Notes: generated by a model not told the origin, from the letters alone. DNA of 64,000 nucleotides from CAWKGC01 sp963849005 (GCA_963849005.1 CAWKGC010000021.1:62001-126000); one strand, 5' to 3'; counted from the first letter of the stretch, positions 53,265 to 62,704 are shown. A program made the numbers and translations.

Positions 53265-55050
53265 ATGAAATCACGAGTCTCGCCCTTGCCTTGCTGGCCT
53301 GCGTGCACTTTGCCGCACAAGCCACGGCGGCCGAAACCGAAGACCGTCGAGTTCTACAACAAGCAGCTCAACCACTATTTCATCGCAGCCACTGCGTCCG
53401 AATCGAAATACATCGAAGACCGGCGGCGCCGGTCCCGGGTGGGTCCGCACGGGGCGGTCGTTCCAGGCCTGGCTGAACGCAGCAGCAACACGCCCGCCGA
53501 TGCCGCCGGCGTCTGCCGGTTCTACTCCTCGGCCGCCAACTCGCATTTCTACACGCCGGGGGCGCAGGAGTGCCAGTTGCTCAACGACCAGGAGGCTGCC
53601 GGAACGCCGCTCCACCGGCACCGTGCGCGGCTGGTCGTACGAGGGAATCGCGTTCCACATCCAGCCGCCGACGAACGGGCAATGCCCTGCCGGCACCGCA
53701 CCTTTCTCGCGCGTCTACAACAACGGGTTCACCAACGGCGAGGGTTCCAACCACCGTTTCGTCGACGACAACACGCTGCGCGACTTGATGGTCGATCGCA
53801 GCTGGGTCGCCGAGGGCGTCGTGCACTGCGCCGTGGTCAAGCCCACCGGCACGAGCGCAAACCTCCTCCAACGACCACGAACTTCGCGACGCTCGCCGCG
53901 ACGTGGTCGGGAAGCGCGAAGTGAAAGCGAAGGTTGCGGGCCAGGAAGCGCGCACGACGGCCCCGTTGGAACTCGTGATCACTGCGGCCGGCGCAGTCAC
54001 CGGCAATGGCAACGGTTGCACGTTCGCAGGCCAGGTCCAGTCCGGCGACGGTTACCGCTCGCTTTTTTCCGGTGCGATCTCGGCGACCGGCTGCAGCAAC
54101 GGCAGCTTCAGCGGCGCTTACAGCAGTTTCCAGCTCGAACGCTATGACCTCGGCACGCTCACCGTCCGCCTGAAGCGCCGGCGACGGCGCGAATGAAGCG
54201 TCGATCGAGGCCCTGCTTGCCGCGCCCGCCGCCACGATTCCGCAGGTCACCGGCAACTCGGATTTCTCCTCTATCGGGGGCGACTGGATGGGCACCGTCG
54301 GCTGGCTGGTCACGGTGCGCCAAGGCGGGGTCGAAACCGCCCCGGTTGCGGCCAATAACCCGCTTTCCGTTTCGATTTCGGCATCGGGCAACCTGACAGG
54401 CTCCGGCATGGGCTGCGCATGGTCTGGTGCGCTGCAAGTCTCCGATGCGGCAAGGGCACGTTTCGGCGGCACCGTGCAGGCGGGCAGCTGCGCCGATTCG
54501 CGCTTCAACGGCACGTACGCAAGCGTCGAGCGTGCACCGGGAGGATGGCGGCCACCTTGACGTGCGGGGTCAAGAAGGAATCCAAGACGGTGACGTGCGC
54601 ACCAAGGTCCGTGTCGCAGGGATGGTCGACGCGTCCGGCGCGGTCGCCCCGATCGGCGCTGCGCCGATGGCCGGCGTGACGGGCTCGTTCCAGGGCGACG
54701 CGACTTTCCAGGTAACGCAGCGCCCGCGCAGCGGCGGCGGAACGGAAACGATGATGCTCAATGCCTCCCAGTCGCTGCGCATCACGATTGCCGCCAATGG
54801 CGACGTGGGCGGCAGCGGTTTTGCATTACGCGTGTCCGGCAACATCCAGTTGACGGATGCCGCAAGCCAACGCTACACCGGCACGCTTACGGCGACTGGT
54901 TGCACCGATGCCCGCTTCAGCGGAATGTACATGGGCGCTTCGGTCCACCCGGAAGACGGAAACACGGTGAGCATGAAGTTCGAGCGCGAGGTCGAAGACG
55001 CCACGATGCGCACGAAGATGCGCGTCACTGCGCGCGCGACGAGGGTCTGA
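53265..55050 (+). pseudogene. Secreted DUF5648 protein with three beta-rich repeats, many frameshifts
   Basis: Pieces in three frames form one secreted protein of about 590 residues. Start MKSRV, then a signal core (LALALLACVHFAAQATAAE) in another frame. The DUF5648 part: VEFYNKQLNHYFIAATASES, VCRFYSSAANSHFYTPGAQE, WSYEGIAFHIQPPTNGQCPA, RVYNNGFTNGEGSNHRFVDD. After it come three repeats of about 110-150 residues, each with W-x-G near the start, a centre of the type ITAAGAVTGNGNGCTFAG, and an end of the type SATGCSNGSFSGAY. At least six breaks, so the product is unreadable as written. DUF5648 units occur in secreted enzymes and adhesins; the function is unknown. Confidence 0.72.
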
Positions 55051-55147
55051 CCCAGGGAGATGGCGCAGCCGGATCCGGCTGCGCGGTCATTTCCTGAAGC
55101 GATCGGGTAGTTGCGCGGAAGTCCGCGCGGGCCGCATCAGTTTGTCC

Positions 55148-55232
55148 TGGTGCCGGGAGGGGGACTCGAACCCCCACACGTTGCGGCGGCGGATTTTGAG
55201 TCCGCTGCGTCTACCGATTCCGCCATCCCGGC
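55148..55232 (-). tRNA. tRNA-Leu (anticodon CAA)
   Basis: The minus strand gives a complete class II cloverleaf. The 7-base acceptor stem GCCGGGA / TCCCGGC is followed by discriminator A and an encoded CCA (55148-55150). The D-arm is GGCGGAATCGGTAGACGC. The anticodon stem GCGGA / TCCGC holds loop CTCAAAA, so the anticodon is CAA (reads UUG). There is a variable arm, and the T-arm is GGGGGTTCGAGTCCCCC. Length is 85 bases including CCA. Confidence 0.96.
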
Positions 55233-55270
55233 TGTGGGAGGCGGTATTATAGCGAATTCTCGCCCATTAT

Positions 55271-56323
55271 ATGCGCGCTGACCTCGACGATTTCAATTTT
55301 GCCGCCGGCCGAACTGATCGCCCAGTTTCCCGCTCCGCAGAGCGCGCGCCAGCCGGTTGCTGCGGCTGGATGGTGCCAGCGGTGAACTGCGATGCATGGT
55401 TCCGCGAGTTGCCTGATTTGCTTGCGCCGGAAGATCTGCTGGTGTTCAACGATACGCGCGTGATCAAGGCGCGCCTGATCGGCCACAAGGAGAGTGGCGG
55501 CAAAATCGAGGCGCTGGTCGAGCGCATCATCGGCCACCCACGAAGCTTTGGCGCAGATGCGCGCAGCAAGATCGCCCAAGAAGGGCAGCAGGCTGCTATT
55601 CGCGGATGTAATCGAAGCCGAGATGATCGAGCGTCAGGGAGACATGTTCCGGCTGCGGTTTTGCGGCGAAACCCCCGTTGCTGGATATTCTCGAACGACA
55701 TGGCGACTGCCGCTGCCGCCCTATATCCAGCATAGTGCGGACGGCAGTTGACGAAGACCGCTACCAGACCGTGTACGCACGCGAACCCGGCGCAGTGGCG
55801 GCGCCGACCGCGGGGCTGCATTTCGACGAGGCGATGCTGGCGGACTGCTGGAGCGCGGCATCGCAGCGCGCAGGTAACGCTGCACGTCGGCGCTGGCACG
55901 TTCCAGCCGGTGCGGTGGAACACATCGCGGACACCGCATGCACAGCGAGCGCTACGAGGTGCCGCAAGCCACAGTCGATGCCATACTGCCACCCGCGGCG
56001 GCGGCCGCGTGCGCCGTCGGGCACGACACCCTGCGCGCGCTGGAGAGCGCGGCGCGCGGGCGGTGAACTGACGCAGGCAGCGGCGAGACCAAATGTTCAT
56101 CACGCCGGGGTTTCAATTCAGGGTGGTCGAGCGCCTGCTCACCAACTTCCACCTGCCGAAATGCACGCTGCTGATGCTGGTGTCGGCCTTCGCCGGCATG
56201 GACGACATCCGGCGAGCCTACGCGCAAGCCGTGGCAAAGCGCTACCGCTTCTTCAGCTACGGGGATGCGATGCTGATCGAGCGACCCCAAATGTTACAAA
56301 GGCGGCTTGAGCCGCCTTTGTAG
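55271..56323 (+). pseudogene. queA: S-adenosylmethionine:tRNA ribosyltransferase-isomerase (QueA), many frameshifts
   Basis: QueA builds epoxyqueuosine on tRNA from preQ1. Pieces in order over three frames: DLDDFNF, ELPDLLAPEDLLVFNDTRVI cut here with KARLIGHKESGGKIEALVER, LFRLRFCGETPV, EDRYQTVYAREPGAVAAPTA, GLHFDEA, TLHVGAGTFQPVRW, and finally MFITPGFQFRVVERLLTNFH, LLMLVSAFAGMDD and YRFFSYGDAMLIER. More than six breaks. As read the last ten codons run into a hairpin after ERPQ and stop at 56323, instead of the usual end just after FSYGDAML. Whether this is true decay or sequencing error cannot be settled, but every domain is present. Confidence 0.82.
56296..56321. repeat. 11-base hairpin at the queA 3' end flanked by GGGTCAG-type half-sites
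   Basis: ACAAAGGCGGC (56296-56306) and GCCGCCTTTGT (56311-56321) form a perfect stem around TTGA. It is not followed by a T-run, so a classical terminator is not clear. GACCCC at 56283 and GGGTCTGACCCC at 56331-56342 flank it, resembling remnants of the GGGGTCAG repeat family. Confidence 0.75.
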
Positions 56324-56519
56324 AGACAGCGGGTCTGACCCCGGATCCTAGTAATACCCGCAGTGCGGCGCTGATTGCGCAGTTCGAGAAGACGCGCTGC
56401 TGCGCGGCGTCGGGGACATCGAAGCGGCTCGATTTCCGGAAGGCGCAGGCGCGGCGGTCCTGGCGAACCAGCAGGCGGAGCGCCAGCAGGCGCGTGGAAA
56501 GCCACCGCAACAGCGGCGC

Positions 56520-56799
56520 TCATTGGATCGCCACCACCAGGAAGGCGACATGGCCTGTACCACGGTGCGGCCGGAATGCTGCACGACAACCCGCGCCTCG
56601 CCCGGGCACACCACGTGGGGTCCTCGCGATCGCCTTCTTCCGTCACCCACACGCAGCCTTCGGGACGCGCCACGATCTCGCGGCCGACGGCATCGTCGAG
56701 GGTAGCGACCTGGCCCGGCGGGGAGGCGAGCCGGCGCGGGAATATCGCTGGAAACCCCTTCGAGGACGCTAAAAAGGAAAACCTCCCTGATCGATGCAT
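56520..56799 (-). pseudogene. DUF2917 protein, two frame breaks
   Basis: Start ATG about 56799 (MHRSGRFSFLASSKGF). The DUF2917 pattern is visible: GQVATLDDAVGREIVARPEG followed by CVWVTEEGDREDP, then in a second frame HVVCPGEARVVVQHSGRTVV and QAMSPS, ending TGA near 56520. DUF2917 proteins are small beta-rich proteins of unknown function, common in betaproteobacteria. It lies head to head with the LysR-type regulator gene, a frequent pairing of small genes with their regulators, but no regulatory link is shown. The 56324-56519 gap on its 3' side holds no gene I can support. Confidence 0.6.
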
Positions 56800-56875
56800 G
56801 GACGCTGCAAATGACCTCCTGAGGCCCCGCAAGGCGACAAACGAAAACGGAGCATGTTTACCATGCGCAGCAGGA

Positions 56876-57840
56876 ATGCCAGATGACACCCGGCCGTTGC
56901 CGCCGCTGGACCTCCTCGTGGGCTTCGAAGCGGCCGCGCGCCCGCGGGCGGCTTCACCCGCGCGGCGGCCGAGCTCTTCCTCACGCAATCCGCCGTGAGC
57001 CGCCGATGCAGGCCCTCGAGGAGAGGCGCGGCGTCGAGCTCTTCGAACGCCGCCACAAGGCCCTCGCGCTCACGGATGCAGGCACCAGGCCTACTACCGC
57101 ACCGTCGCCGCCGTGCTCGACCAGGTGCGCGAAGCCAGCGCGGCAATTGCGGGAAGACGCGCAGCCGGGCCATCGCGGTCACGGTCACCACCACGGTGTC
57201 GTTCGCCTCGCTCTGGCTCATCCCCCGCCTCGCGCGCTTCCGCGAGCGCGCCCCGGGCATCGACGTGCGCGTGGGGAAGCCACGAGCGAACTGGTGGACC
57301 TCGAGCGCGAAGGCGTGGACCTCGCCGTGCGCGACTACCCGATGGATCGCGGCGCCGCCCGAGGCCGAGTTCCTCGCGGGCGAGAACCTGTGCGCCAGTC
57401 GCGGAGCCCGGCGTACGTGAAGGAATCGAAGGCCGCGCGTCGCCCGCTCGGGCCGACCAGGACCTGCGCCGCCACGTGGTGCTGCAGATGGCACGATCCC
57501 AAGGGGACGCTGGCCGTGGCTCACCTGGGCGGGCTGGTTCGAGGCGCGTGGCATGGAGGAACTGGCACCGGAGTCCCATGCAGACCTTCAGCCGGGGGGG
57601 GTACGACGAGGTCATCCAGGCGGCCCTGCACGGCCAGGGCGTGGCGCTGGGACGCCTCACCACCGTCGGCCACTACCTCCAGGAGAAGAGCGGCTCGTGG
57701 CGCTCTTCGGCGACCCGCAGCGCCCGTCGCCCGCGCCATGCACGTGGTGAAGTCGAAGCGCACGGGGGATCGCGAGGCGGTCGGGGGGGGAGCGATTCGT
57801 GGAGTGGATGAAGGAGCAAGTACGGCGGGTGATCGAAGAT
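56876..57840 (+). pseudogene. LysR-family transcriptional regulator (GcvA-like), many frameshifts
   Basis: The DNA-binding domain reads across two frames: MPDDTRPLPPLDLLVGFEAA, GFTRAAAELFLTQSAVSRRM (helix-turn-helix), QALEERRGVELFERRHKALA and LTDAG, then AYYRTVAAVLDQVREAS. The effector domain continues with TVTTTVSFASLWLIPRLARF and ERAPGIDVRV, VDLEREGVDLAVRDY and, late, AMHVVKSKRTGDREAV and FVEWMKEQVRR. At least six breaks; the C-terminal end is uncertain and overlaps the HNH gene on the other strand. The PLPPLDLLVGFEAAAR beginning is typical of GcvA-type LysR proteins. Confidence 0.72.
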
Positions 57841-57849
57841 CGGTCGAAA

Positions 57850-58480
57850 ACGTCCCGGAATCGAACGGGGGCGGACCCGGGATTGACCAGCAGCATGCGA
57901 TCGCGAATTCGCCGACACGTGCTGGCGAAGGAACTCCATCTGGTCGGCGAGGATGCGGGCGATTGGCGGGGCGCAGGAATTCCGCGCGGTTCGGCACGTA
58001 GGGCGCGTAGAGCAGCTGCATGTGCGCCTCCTCCGGGCGTGCGGTTGCCCTTCCTCTGGTTGCAGGCGCGGCAGGCGGTGACCACGTTCGTCGAGGTAGA
58101 CGCGCCGCCCCGGGACATGGGCAGGGATGTGGTCGCAGGTGAGCTTGTACGGCGAGAGAAACTCCCCGCCGCGGAAGGACCAGGGGTAGCAGTCGCGATT
58201 GAAGAGCTCGCGGTTGTTGAGCGGCGGGACGGGGCGTTGAAGCCCTCGATGGCGAGCGCCTTGCCGCGGATCGCGATGATCGAATTGGGCGGTGATGCAG
58301 GAGCGCTCGCCGGTGAGGTGGCTGCGGCCCGCCCCAGACCGTGAAAGGCTTCACAACCGGCCGAGCTTCCAGGCGAGCCTGGGCCTTGGCGTAGTACCAG
58401 ACGGCCTGCTGCCACGTGACCCACCGATGGGGGACGCCGTTCTGGTCGAGCGTGGAGTTCGACGGCAGGCTTCTCGACAT
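57850..58480 (-). pseudogene. HNH endonuclease-family protein, many frameshifts
   Basis: Start ATG 58480 (MSRSLPSNSTLDQNGVPHRW, VTWQQAVWYYAKAQ). Core pieces over three frames: FSRRGEFLSPYKLTCDHIPA-type region FLSPYKLTCDHIPAH (catalytic His), NVVTACRACNQRKGNRTP (HNH Cys pair and Asn), LLYAPYVPNRAEF and ILADQMEFLRQHVSANSR. This is the widespread stand-alone HNH protein (about 170-210 residues), not an intron homing enzyme with a known site. At least four breaks; the 3' end is uncertain. Confidence 0.68.
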
Positions 58481-58581
58481 CTCCTTGATTCCGGGGGTCG
58501 AATTCCCGTCTTCCTTCCATACTGAACAGGATTAAAACAATCTACCAAAAAAAATAAAAAACCAACGGACTGCGAACAAAC

Positions 58582-59133
58582 ATGAGCCTGAACCTCGTCA
58601 CCGCCGGCCGCGACCTGGCCAACGACGTGAACGTCGTGATCGAGATTCCGATGCACGCCGATCCCATCAAATACGAGGTCGACAAGGCCCACCGGCGCCC
58701 TCTTCGTGGACCGGTTCGTCTCCACGGCCATGCACTATCCCTGCAACTACGGCTACATCCCCCAGACCCTCTGGGAGGGTGGCAGTCCGTGGACGTGCTG
58801 GTGATCACCCCCTTCGCGCTGATGCCCGGGGTGGTGGTGCGCTGCCGGCCCATCGGGGTGCTCAAGATGACCGACGAGGCGGGCGACGACATGAAGCTGC
58901 TCGCCGTGCCCATCGACAAGCTCACGCCCCTCTACCGCAGCATCGAGAGGCCGCCCGCGACCTGGCACGAGGTCACCCTCTCGCAGATCGAACACTTCTT
59001 CGCCCACTACAAGGACCTCGAGCCCGGCAAGTGGGTGAAGGTCGAGGGCTGGAAGGACGCCGACGCCGCAAAGCGGGAGATCGTCCTGAGCGTCGAGCGC
59101 TACGGCAAGGCCGATCCCAAGCCGGTCTACTAG
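58582..59133 (+). CDS. ppa: Inorganic pyrophosphatase, two compensating frameshifts
   Basis: About 183 residues. PPase hydrolyses PPi to phosphate, pulling biosynthesis forward. Start MSLNLVTAGRDLANDVNVVI, IEIPMHADPIKYEVDKA; then the frame is displaced between about 58690 and 58780, where the +1 frame holds the missing TGALFVDRFVSTAMHYPCNY and GYIPQTL. The original frame resumes with VDVLVITPFALMPG (the PxxPG-like block), KMTDEAGDDMKLLAVP and HFFAHYKDLEPGKWVKVEGW. The conserved D-D of DEAGDD is kept. Because ppa is near-universally essential, the pair of breaks is almost certainly a sequencing artefact. Confidence 0.93.
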   Translation: MSLNLVTAGRDLANDVNVVIEIPMHADPIKYEVDKAHRRPLRGPVRLHGHALSLQLRLHPPDPLGGWQSVDVLVITPFALMPGVVVRCRPIGVLKMTDEAGDDMKLLAVPIDKLTPLYRSIERPPATWHEVTLSQIEHFFAHYKDLEPGKWVKVEGWKDADAAKREIVLSVERYGKADPKPVY

Positions 59134-59166
59134 TAAGCGCGTCGCCTGTCCCGCGACAAAGGGGCC

Positions 59167-59937
59167 ATGAAAACCATTTCCGTCCTGGTTCTTGCCATGG
59201 CTCTCGTCTCCCAATCCACTTTCGCCGCGGAGTGCAGTGCCCGTACCGGCGAGAAGACCACCGCGCTCATCGAGCTCTATACCTCCGAGGGCTGCGACAG
59301 TTGCCCGCCCGCGGACAAGTGGCTCAATTCGCTCAATGTCGACGCGAGTCGCGCCGTGCCGCTGGCGCTGCACGTGGACTACTGGGACTACATCGGCTGG
59401 AAGGATCCTTACGGCAATCCCGACTATGCGGCGCGCCAGCGCGAAGCGGTGCGCCTTGCCAGCGGCCGTGCCGTGTACACGCCGCAGGTGATGATGAGCG
59501 GCCGGGATGCAAGGAACTGGGGCCGCGAAAGCGATTTCCGCGCTGCCGTGGAGGCGGTGAACGCGAAGCCCCCGCGCGCCGATATTTCGCTCAGGGCCGT
59601 GCCGGTCTCCTCGGGGATCAGGCTCGATGTCGCCTCGGAGGTGCGCGACCGTGCCCTCGCGCCCGAGAGCGCCCTCTTCATCGCGCTCACCGAGGACAAC
59701 CTCGTCAGCGCCGTCAAGGCCGGCGAGAACCGCGGCGTGACGCTGCGCCACGACCATGTGGTGCGCGAATTGCGCGGCCTGCAGCGCTTCGATGCGACCG
59801 GAATCCAGCGGGCGGTCGAGATCTTCACGCTCAAGCCCGAATGGAAGGCGAAGGACCTCTCGGCGGTGGCCTTCGTGCAGAACCGCCGCACCGGGGAGGT
59901 CATCCAGGCGCTCAAGCTGCCACTTTGCCCCGCCTAG
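59167..59937 (+). CDS. Secreted DUF1223 (thioredoxin-like) protein
   Basis: 256 residues. A signal peptide (MKTISVLVLAMALVSQSTFA) precedes a DUF1223 domain: ALIELYTSEGCDSCPPADKW holds a CxxC (CDSC), then VPLALHVDYWDYIGWKDPYG, YAARQREAV and VYTPQVMMSGRD (a cis-Pro-like TPQV). The fold is thioredoxin-like, so a periplasmic redox role is plausible but not shown. The stop codon lies within CTAG shared with the convergent DMT gene. Confidence 0.92.
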   Translation: MKTISVLVLAMALVSQSTFAAECSARTGEKTTALIELYTSEGCDSCPPADKWLNSLNVDASRAVPLALHVDYWDYIGWKDPYGNPDYAARQREAVRLASGRAVYTPQVMMSGRDARNWGRESDFRAAVEAVNAKPPRADISLRAVPVSSGIRLDVASEVRDRALAPESALFIALTEDNLVSAVKAGENRGVTLRHDHVVRELRGLQRFDATGIQRAVEIFTLKPEWKAKDLSAVAFVQNRRTGEVIQALKLPLCPA

Positions 59938-60881
59938 TCCACCGGGTTGCCGACGGGCCGGAGTCCCAGCCAGCCGAGCAGCGCCAGCGCGATGCCGATC
60001 ATCAGCATGCCGCCGAGTTCCAGCGGCGGCGGGCGCTCGCCGAGTTGCAGCCACGACGAGATCACCGCGATGCACGGGATCGCGAGCGCGTTCAGCCCCG
60101 CGATGCCGGCCTTGGTATGCGAGAGCACGAAGGTCCACAGCCACCAGCCGATCGCCGTTGCGAAGATCGCCGAGAACAGGAGTGCGGCGATGAACTCGCC
60201 GTTCCATTGCACCGGCCGGTCGCTGAACGAGAGCGACAGCAGCATCAGCGGCAGGAGGCCGAACAGCAAGTGCCATGCGGTAAGCACGAGAGGGTCGGCG
60301 CCGGGTGTCGGCCAACGCTTCGATATCACGGAGGACAGCGCCCACGCGGCACCGCCCGCCACGGCCAGCAGGCTGCCGGCGAGGCTGCCGAGCTGCCATG
60401 GGGCGATGATCAGGGTGAGGCCGGCAAAGGCGAGCGCCACGGCCAGCCACTGCGTGCCGCGCATCCGTTCGTGCAGCAGGACGTGGGCGAAGACGATCAT
60501 CCAGAACGGCATCGTGAATACCAGCACCGAAGTCTTGCCCGGGCCGGCGGCCACCAGCGCCAGGTGCGAAAGCGAGACGAACACGCCGACCTGGATGACG
60601 CCGACGACGATCGTCCTGCGATAACTCGCGAGCGCAATCCTGCGGCCGGTTGCAAACGCGATGGCAAAAAGCATGATTGCGGCGATCCCGACCCGCAGCG
60701 AGGCGAGGTCGAATGGCGCCGCGTGGCGCAGCGCAATCTTCATCACCACCCACGAGTAGCCCCAGACGAGGCACATGGCCACGAGGGCGGTGAGGGCGGT
60801 GGCGCGGGAGGGCTTCAATTGCGGTGGGTAGAGATGACGAACGCGCCCGCTTCCAGGCGCGATGCGAAGCAACTTTAACAT
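59934..60881 (-). CDS. DMT/EamA-family transporter
   Basis: 315 residues with about ten membrane helices in two EamA repeats: LVAMCLVWGYSWVVMKIALR, LRVGIAAIMLFAIAFATG, VGVFVSLSHLALVAAGPGKT, FWMIVFAHVLLHERMRG (conserved Glu), ALSSVISKRWPTPGADPLVL, LFSAIFATAIGWWLWTFVLS and AVISSWLQLGERPPPLELGG. Exporters of amino acids or metabolites belong here; substrate unknown. ATG at 60881 shares CATG with the divergent GNAT start, but its first 25 residues are not very hydrophobic and a later start is possible. The stop overlaps the DUF1223 stop within CTAG. Confidence 0.9.
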   Translation of the reverse strand: MLKLLRIAPGSGRVRHLYPPQLKPSRATALTALVAMCLVWGYSWVVMKIALRHAAPFDLASLRVGIAAIMLFAIAFATGRRIALASYRRTIVVGVIQVGVFVSLSHLALVAAGPGKTSVLVFTMPFWMIVFAHVLLHERMRGTQWLAVALAFAGLTLIIAPWQLGSLAGSLLAVAGGAAWALSSVISKRWPTPGADPLVLTAWHLLFGLLPLMLLSLSFSDRPVQWNGEFIAALLFSAIFATAIGWWLWTFVLSHTKAGIAGLNALAIPCIAVISSWLQLGERPPPLELGGMLMIGIALALLGWLGLRPVGNPVD

Positions 60882-61316
60882 GCCCACCCGGACCGATTTT
60901 TCAGTGCGCGTCGTCGAATGGCGCGACTTTTCCGCAGTTCTCTCGCGTATCCGCACCGTGGTGTTCGTCGGCGAGCAGCAGGTGCCGCCCGAGCTCGAGA
61001 TGGACGGGCGAGACGGCGAGTGCGTCCATGTGCTGGCCGAGAGCGCCGCGGGCAAGGCAGTCGGCACGGGGCGACTGATGCCGGACTGGCCGCATCGGCC
61101 GCATGGCGGTCTTGCGTGATTGGCGCGGCGCCGGGGTCGGGGGCGCTGATGCTGCGCGCGTTGATGCAAGAGGCGAGGCGACGCGGCTCCAGCGAGGTGT
61201 ACCTGCACTCGCAAAGCCATGCCCGCGATTTCTACCTGCGGCACGGCTTCGTCGCCGAGGGCGAAGAGCACGAGGAAGCCGGCATCCCGCACATCGCGAT
61301 GCGCGCTTCGCTGTAG
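60880..61316 (+). CDS. GNAT-family N-acetyltransferase, two frameshifts
   Basis: About 145 residues. MPTRTDFSVRVVEWRDFSAV, RTVVFVGEQQVPPELEMDGR, VHVLAESAAGKAVGTGRLMP; after a break near 61087 GRIGRMAVLRDWRGAGVGG (the acetyl-CoA P-loop RxxGxG/A), and after a second near 61140 LMLRALMQEARRRGSSEVYL and ARDFYLRHGFVAEGEEHEEA, then GIPHIAMR. This is the ElaA/YjdJ-like or GNAT family with a GIPH end; acceptor unknown. Its ATG overlaps the divergent DMT start. Confidence 0.85.
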
Positions 61317-61340
61317 AAAATATTTCGGCTCTGACCCGAA

Positions 61341-62177
61341 TTATTTGATCGCGTAGGGGAGCGGCAGGATCGCCAGCGCAGCGCCCTGCGGGGACGCAAG
61401 CCTGAGGTCATCCAGCGCGATGGCCTCGAGTTGCGCGACCACCAGCGCTTCCCAGCCACCGTCCAGGCGATGCCGCTACATTGGCGACCATGCCTGCGGA
61501 TTGCTCGCCAAAAGCGCTGCTGTAGACACTCGTGCCCGGCGCGCAGGCAACGCCCGAAGCAACACGCACCATGCGCGCCAGCTTGAGGCCGCCGCGGTAC
61601 TGCGTGCGCGCGACGATCTCCTGACCGGGATAGCGGCGCCCTTCTTGAAATTCTCGCCGCCGATCAATTCGAAGTTCGCCATCTGCGGCACGAACTGGTC
61701 CTGCGTTTCCGGCACGACAACGGGATGCCAGCGCGAATCAGCGCCAGCGACCACGCGCCGGCCGTGGCAGCGCGGCCCGATGGCGCAGCGCCGCCGATCA
61801 CGACGCCGTAGTCGGCCCCGAGCGCGAAGCCCCTTCCGGCAGCGCTCCGCCCCAGACGCCCAATTGCGATACCGTGGCCGAGAAATTCTCCAGCTTCACC
61901 TTGCTGCGAAGAACGAACATCTGCAGCCGCTTCTGGAATCCCTCGCGCAGTGCCATCGGCAGCATCAGGAAATAGCCCTCTTCACCGCGCGCCAGCCCGA
62001 AGGTCGCGATCAACCGGCCCTTGGGCGAGCACCAGCCGTTCCAGTGCGCCTCGCCGGGTTTCAGCGCCAGGACGTCGTTGGTGAACTGGCCGTGCAGGAA
62101 GGCGGCGGCGTCGTCACCCGAAACCGCGATCGGCGCGTCTCGGGGAAGAGGTTGCAGGTGAAGGGCGTTTCGGGCAT
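61341..62177 (-). CDS. ygfZ: tRNA-modifying protein YgfZ (folate-binding), several frameshifts
   Basis: Start ATG about 62177. Over several frames: AVSGDDAAAFLHGQFTNDVL, WNGWCSPKGRLIATFGLARG, GYFLMLPMALREGFQKRLQM, VLRSKVKLENFS; then IPVVVPETQDQFVPQMANFE, LIGGENFKKG, and YPGQEIVARTQYRGGLKLAR. This is YgfZ, a folate-binding protein needed for Fe-S enzymes including MiaB. The signature K-G-C-Y-x-G-Q-E reads KG-(break)-RYPGQE here: the Cys position falls at the break and reads as Arg, so it needs checking. It ends LPLPYAIK at 61341, and is divergent from ygfX, 12 bases apart. Confidence 0.87.
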
Positions 62178-62189
62178 CGAGGGGAGCAA

Positions 62190-62644
62190 ATGGGAGCTGG
62201 AGTGGACGAGATCAAGTATAGCGGCAGCGCCCCGGCGCCCTTCCCGACCCGGCTCGACCTGCGCTTTCGCGCGCCCGTGATCGGGTGCGTTGCCGTCGCC
62301 GCGATGGCGGTCGCGACGCTGGCCGTTGTATTCGTCACGCCGATGCAGGCCGGTTGGCGAATCGCGCTGGTCGTTGCCATCGCTGCCGAGGCGCTCTGGG
62401 CCGCATGCGCGGTGCTCCGAACTGCGGGAATGAAACTCGACCGCGCCGGCCGGATCGAAGTGACGACGCTCGACGGCCGCAAGTTCACCGGACAAGTGCG
62501 AGACGGAAGCTTTGTCGCGCCCTGGTTCACGACGGTGCGCTGGCAACCCGACGGCGGCCGTTCTCCCGCACGATCGCGGTGCTTCCCGACATGCTTTCCA
62601 GGCAGGACTTCCGCAGCCTGCGCGTGCTGCTCAGATGGGCATAG
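62190..62644 (+). CDS. ygfX: YgfX/CptA-family protein, one frameshift
   Basis: About 151 residues. A polar start, two membrane helices (VIGCVAVAAMAVATLAVVFV and WRIALVVAIAAEALWAACAV), then a short soluble domain: LDRAGRIEVTTLDGRKFTGQ, SFVAPWFTTVRWQPDGG; after a break near 62563 IAVLPDMLSRQDFRSLRVLL and RW. This matches YgfX, studied as a possible partner of SdhE (YgfY), and its place next to ygfZ supports the name. sdhE itself is not nearby. The patatin gene follows by 60 bases. Confidence 0.8.
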
Positions 62645-62704
62645 GCAGGGGCTGCGCTGCAAGGACCTTGCCACGATCAGCGCGAAAATGCCCTATATGT
62701 TGCA

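Noticed and set aside
55148..55232. Genomic island attachment site at tRNA-Leu
   Set aside because: The tRNA is intact, but no integrase and no repeated tRNA 3' end were found within the window. The odd DUF5648 gene alone is not enough.
57850..58480. Homing endonuclease or group I intron
   Set aside because: The HNH protein is the common stand-alone type, with no intron-like RNA structure and no split host gene nearby.
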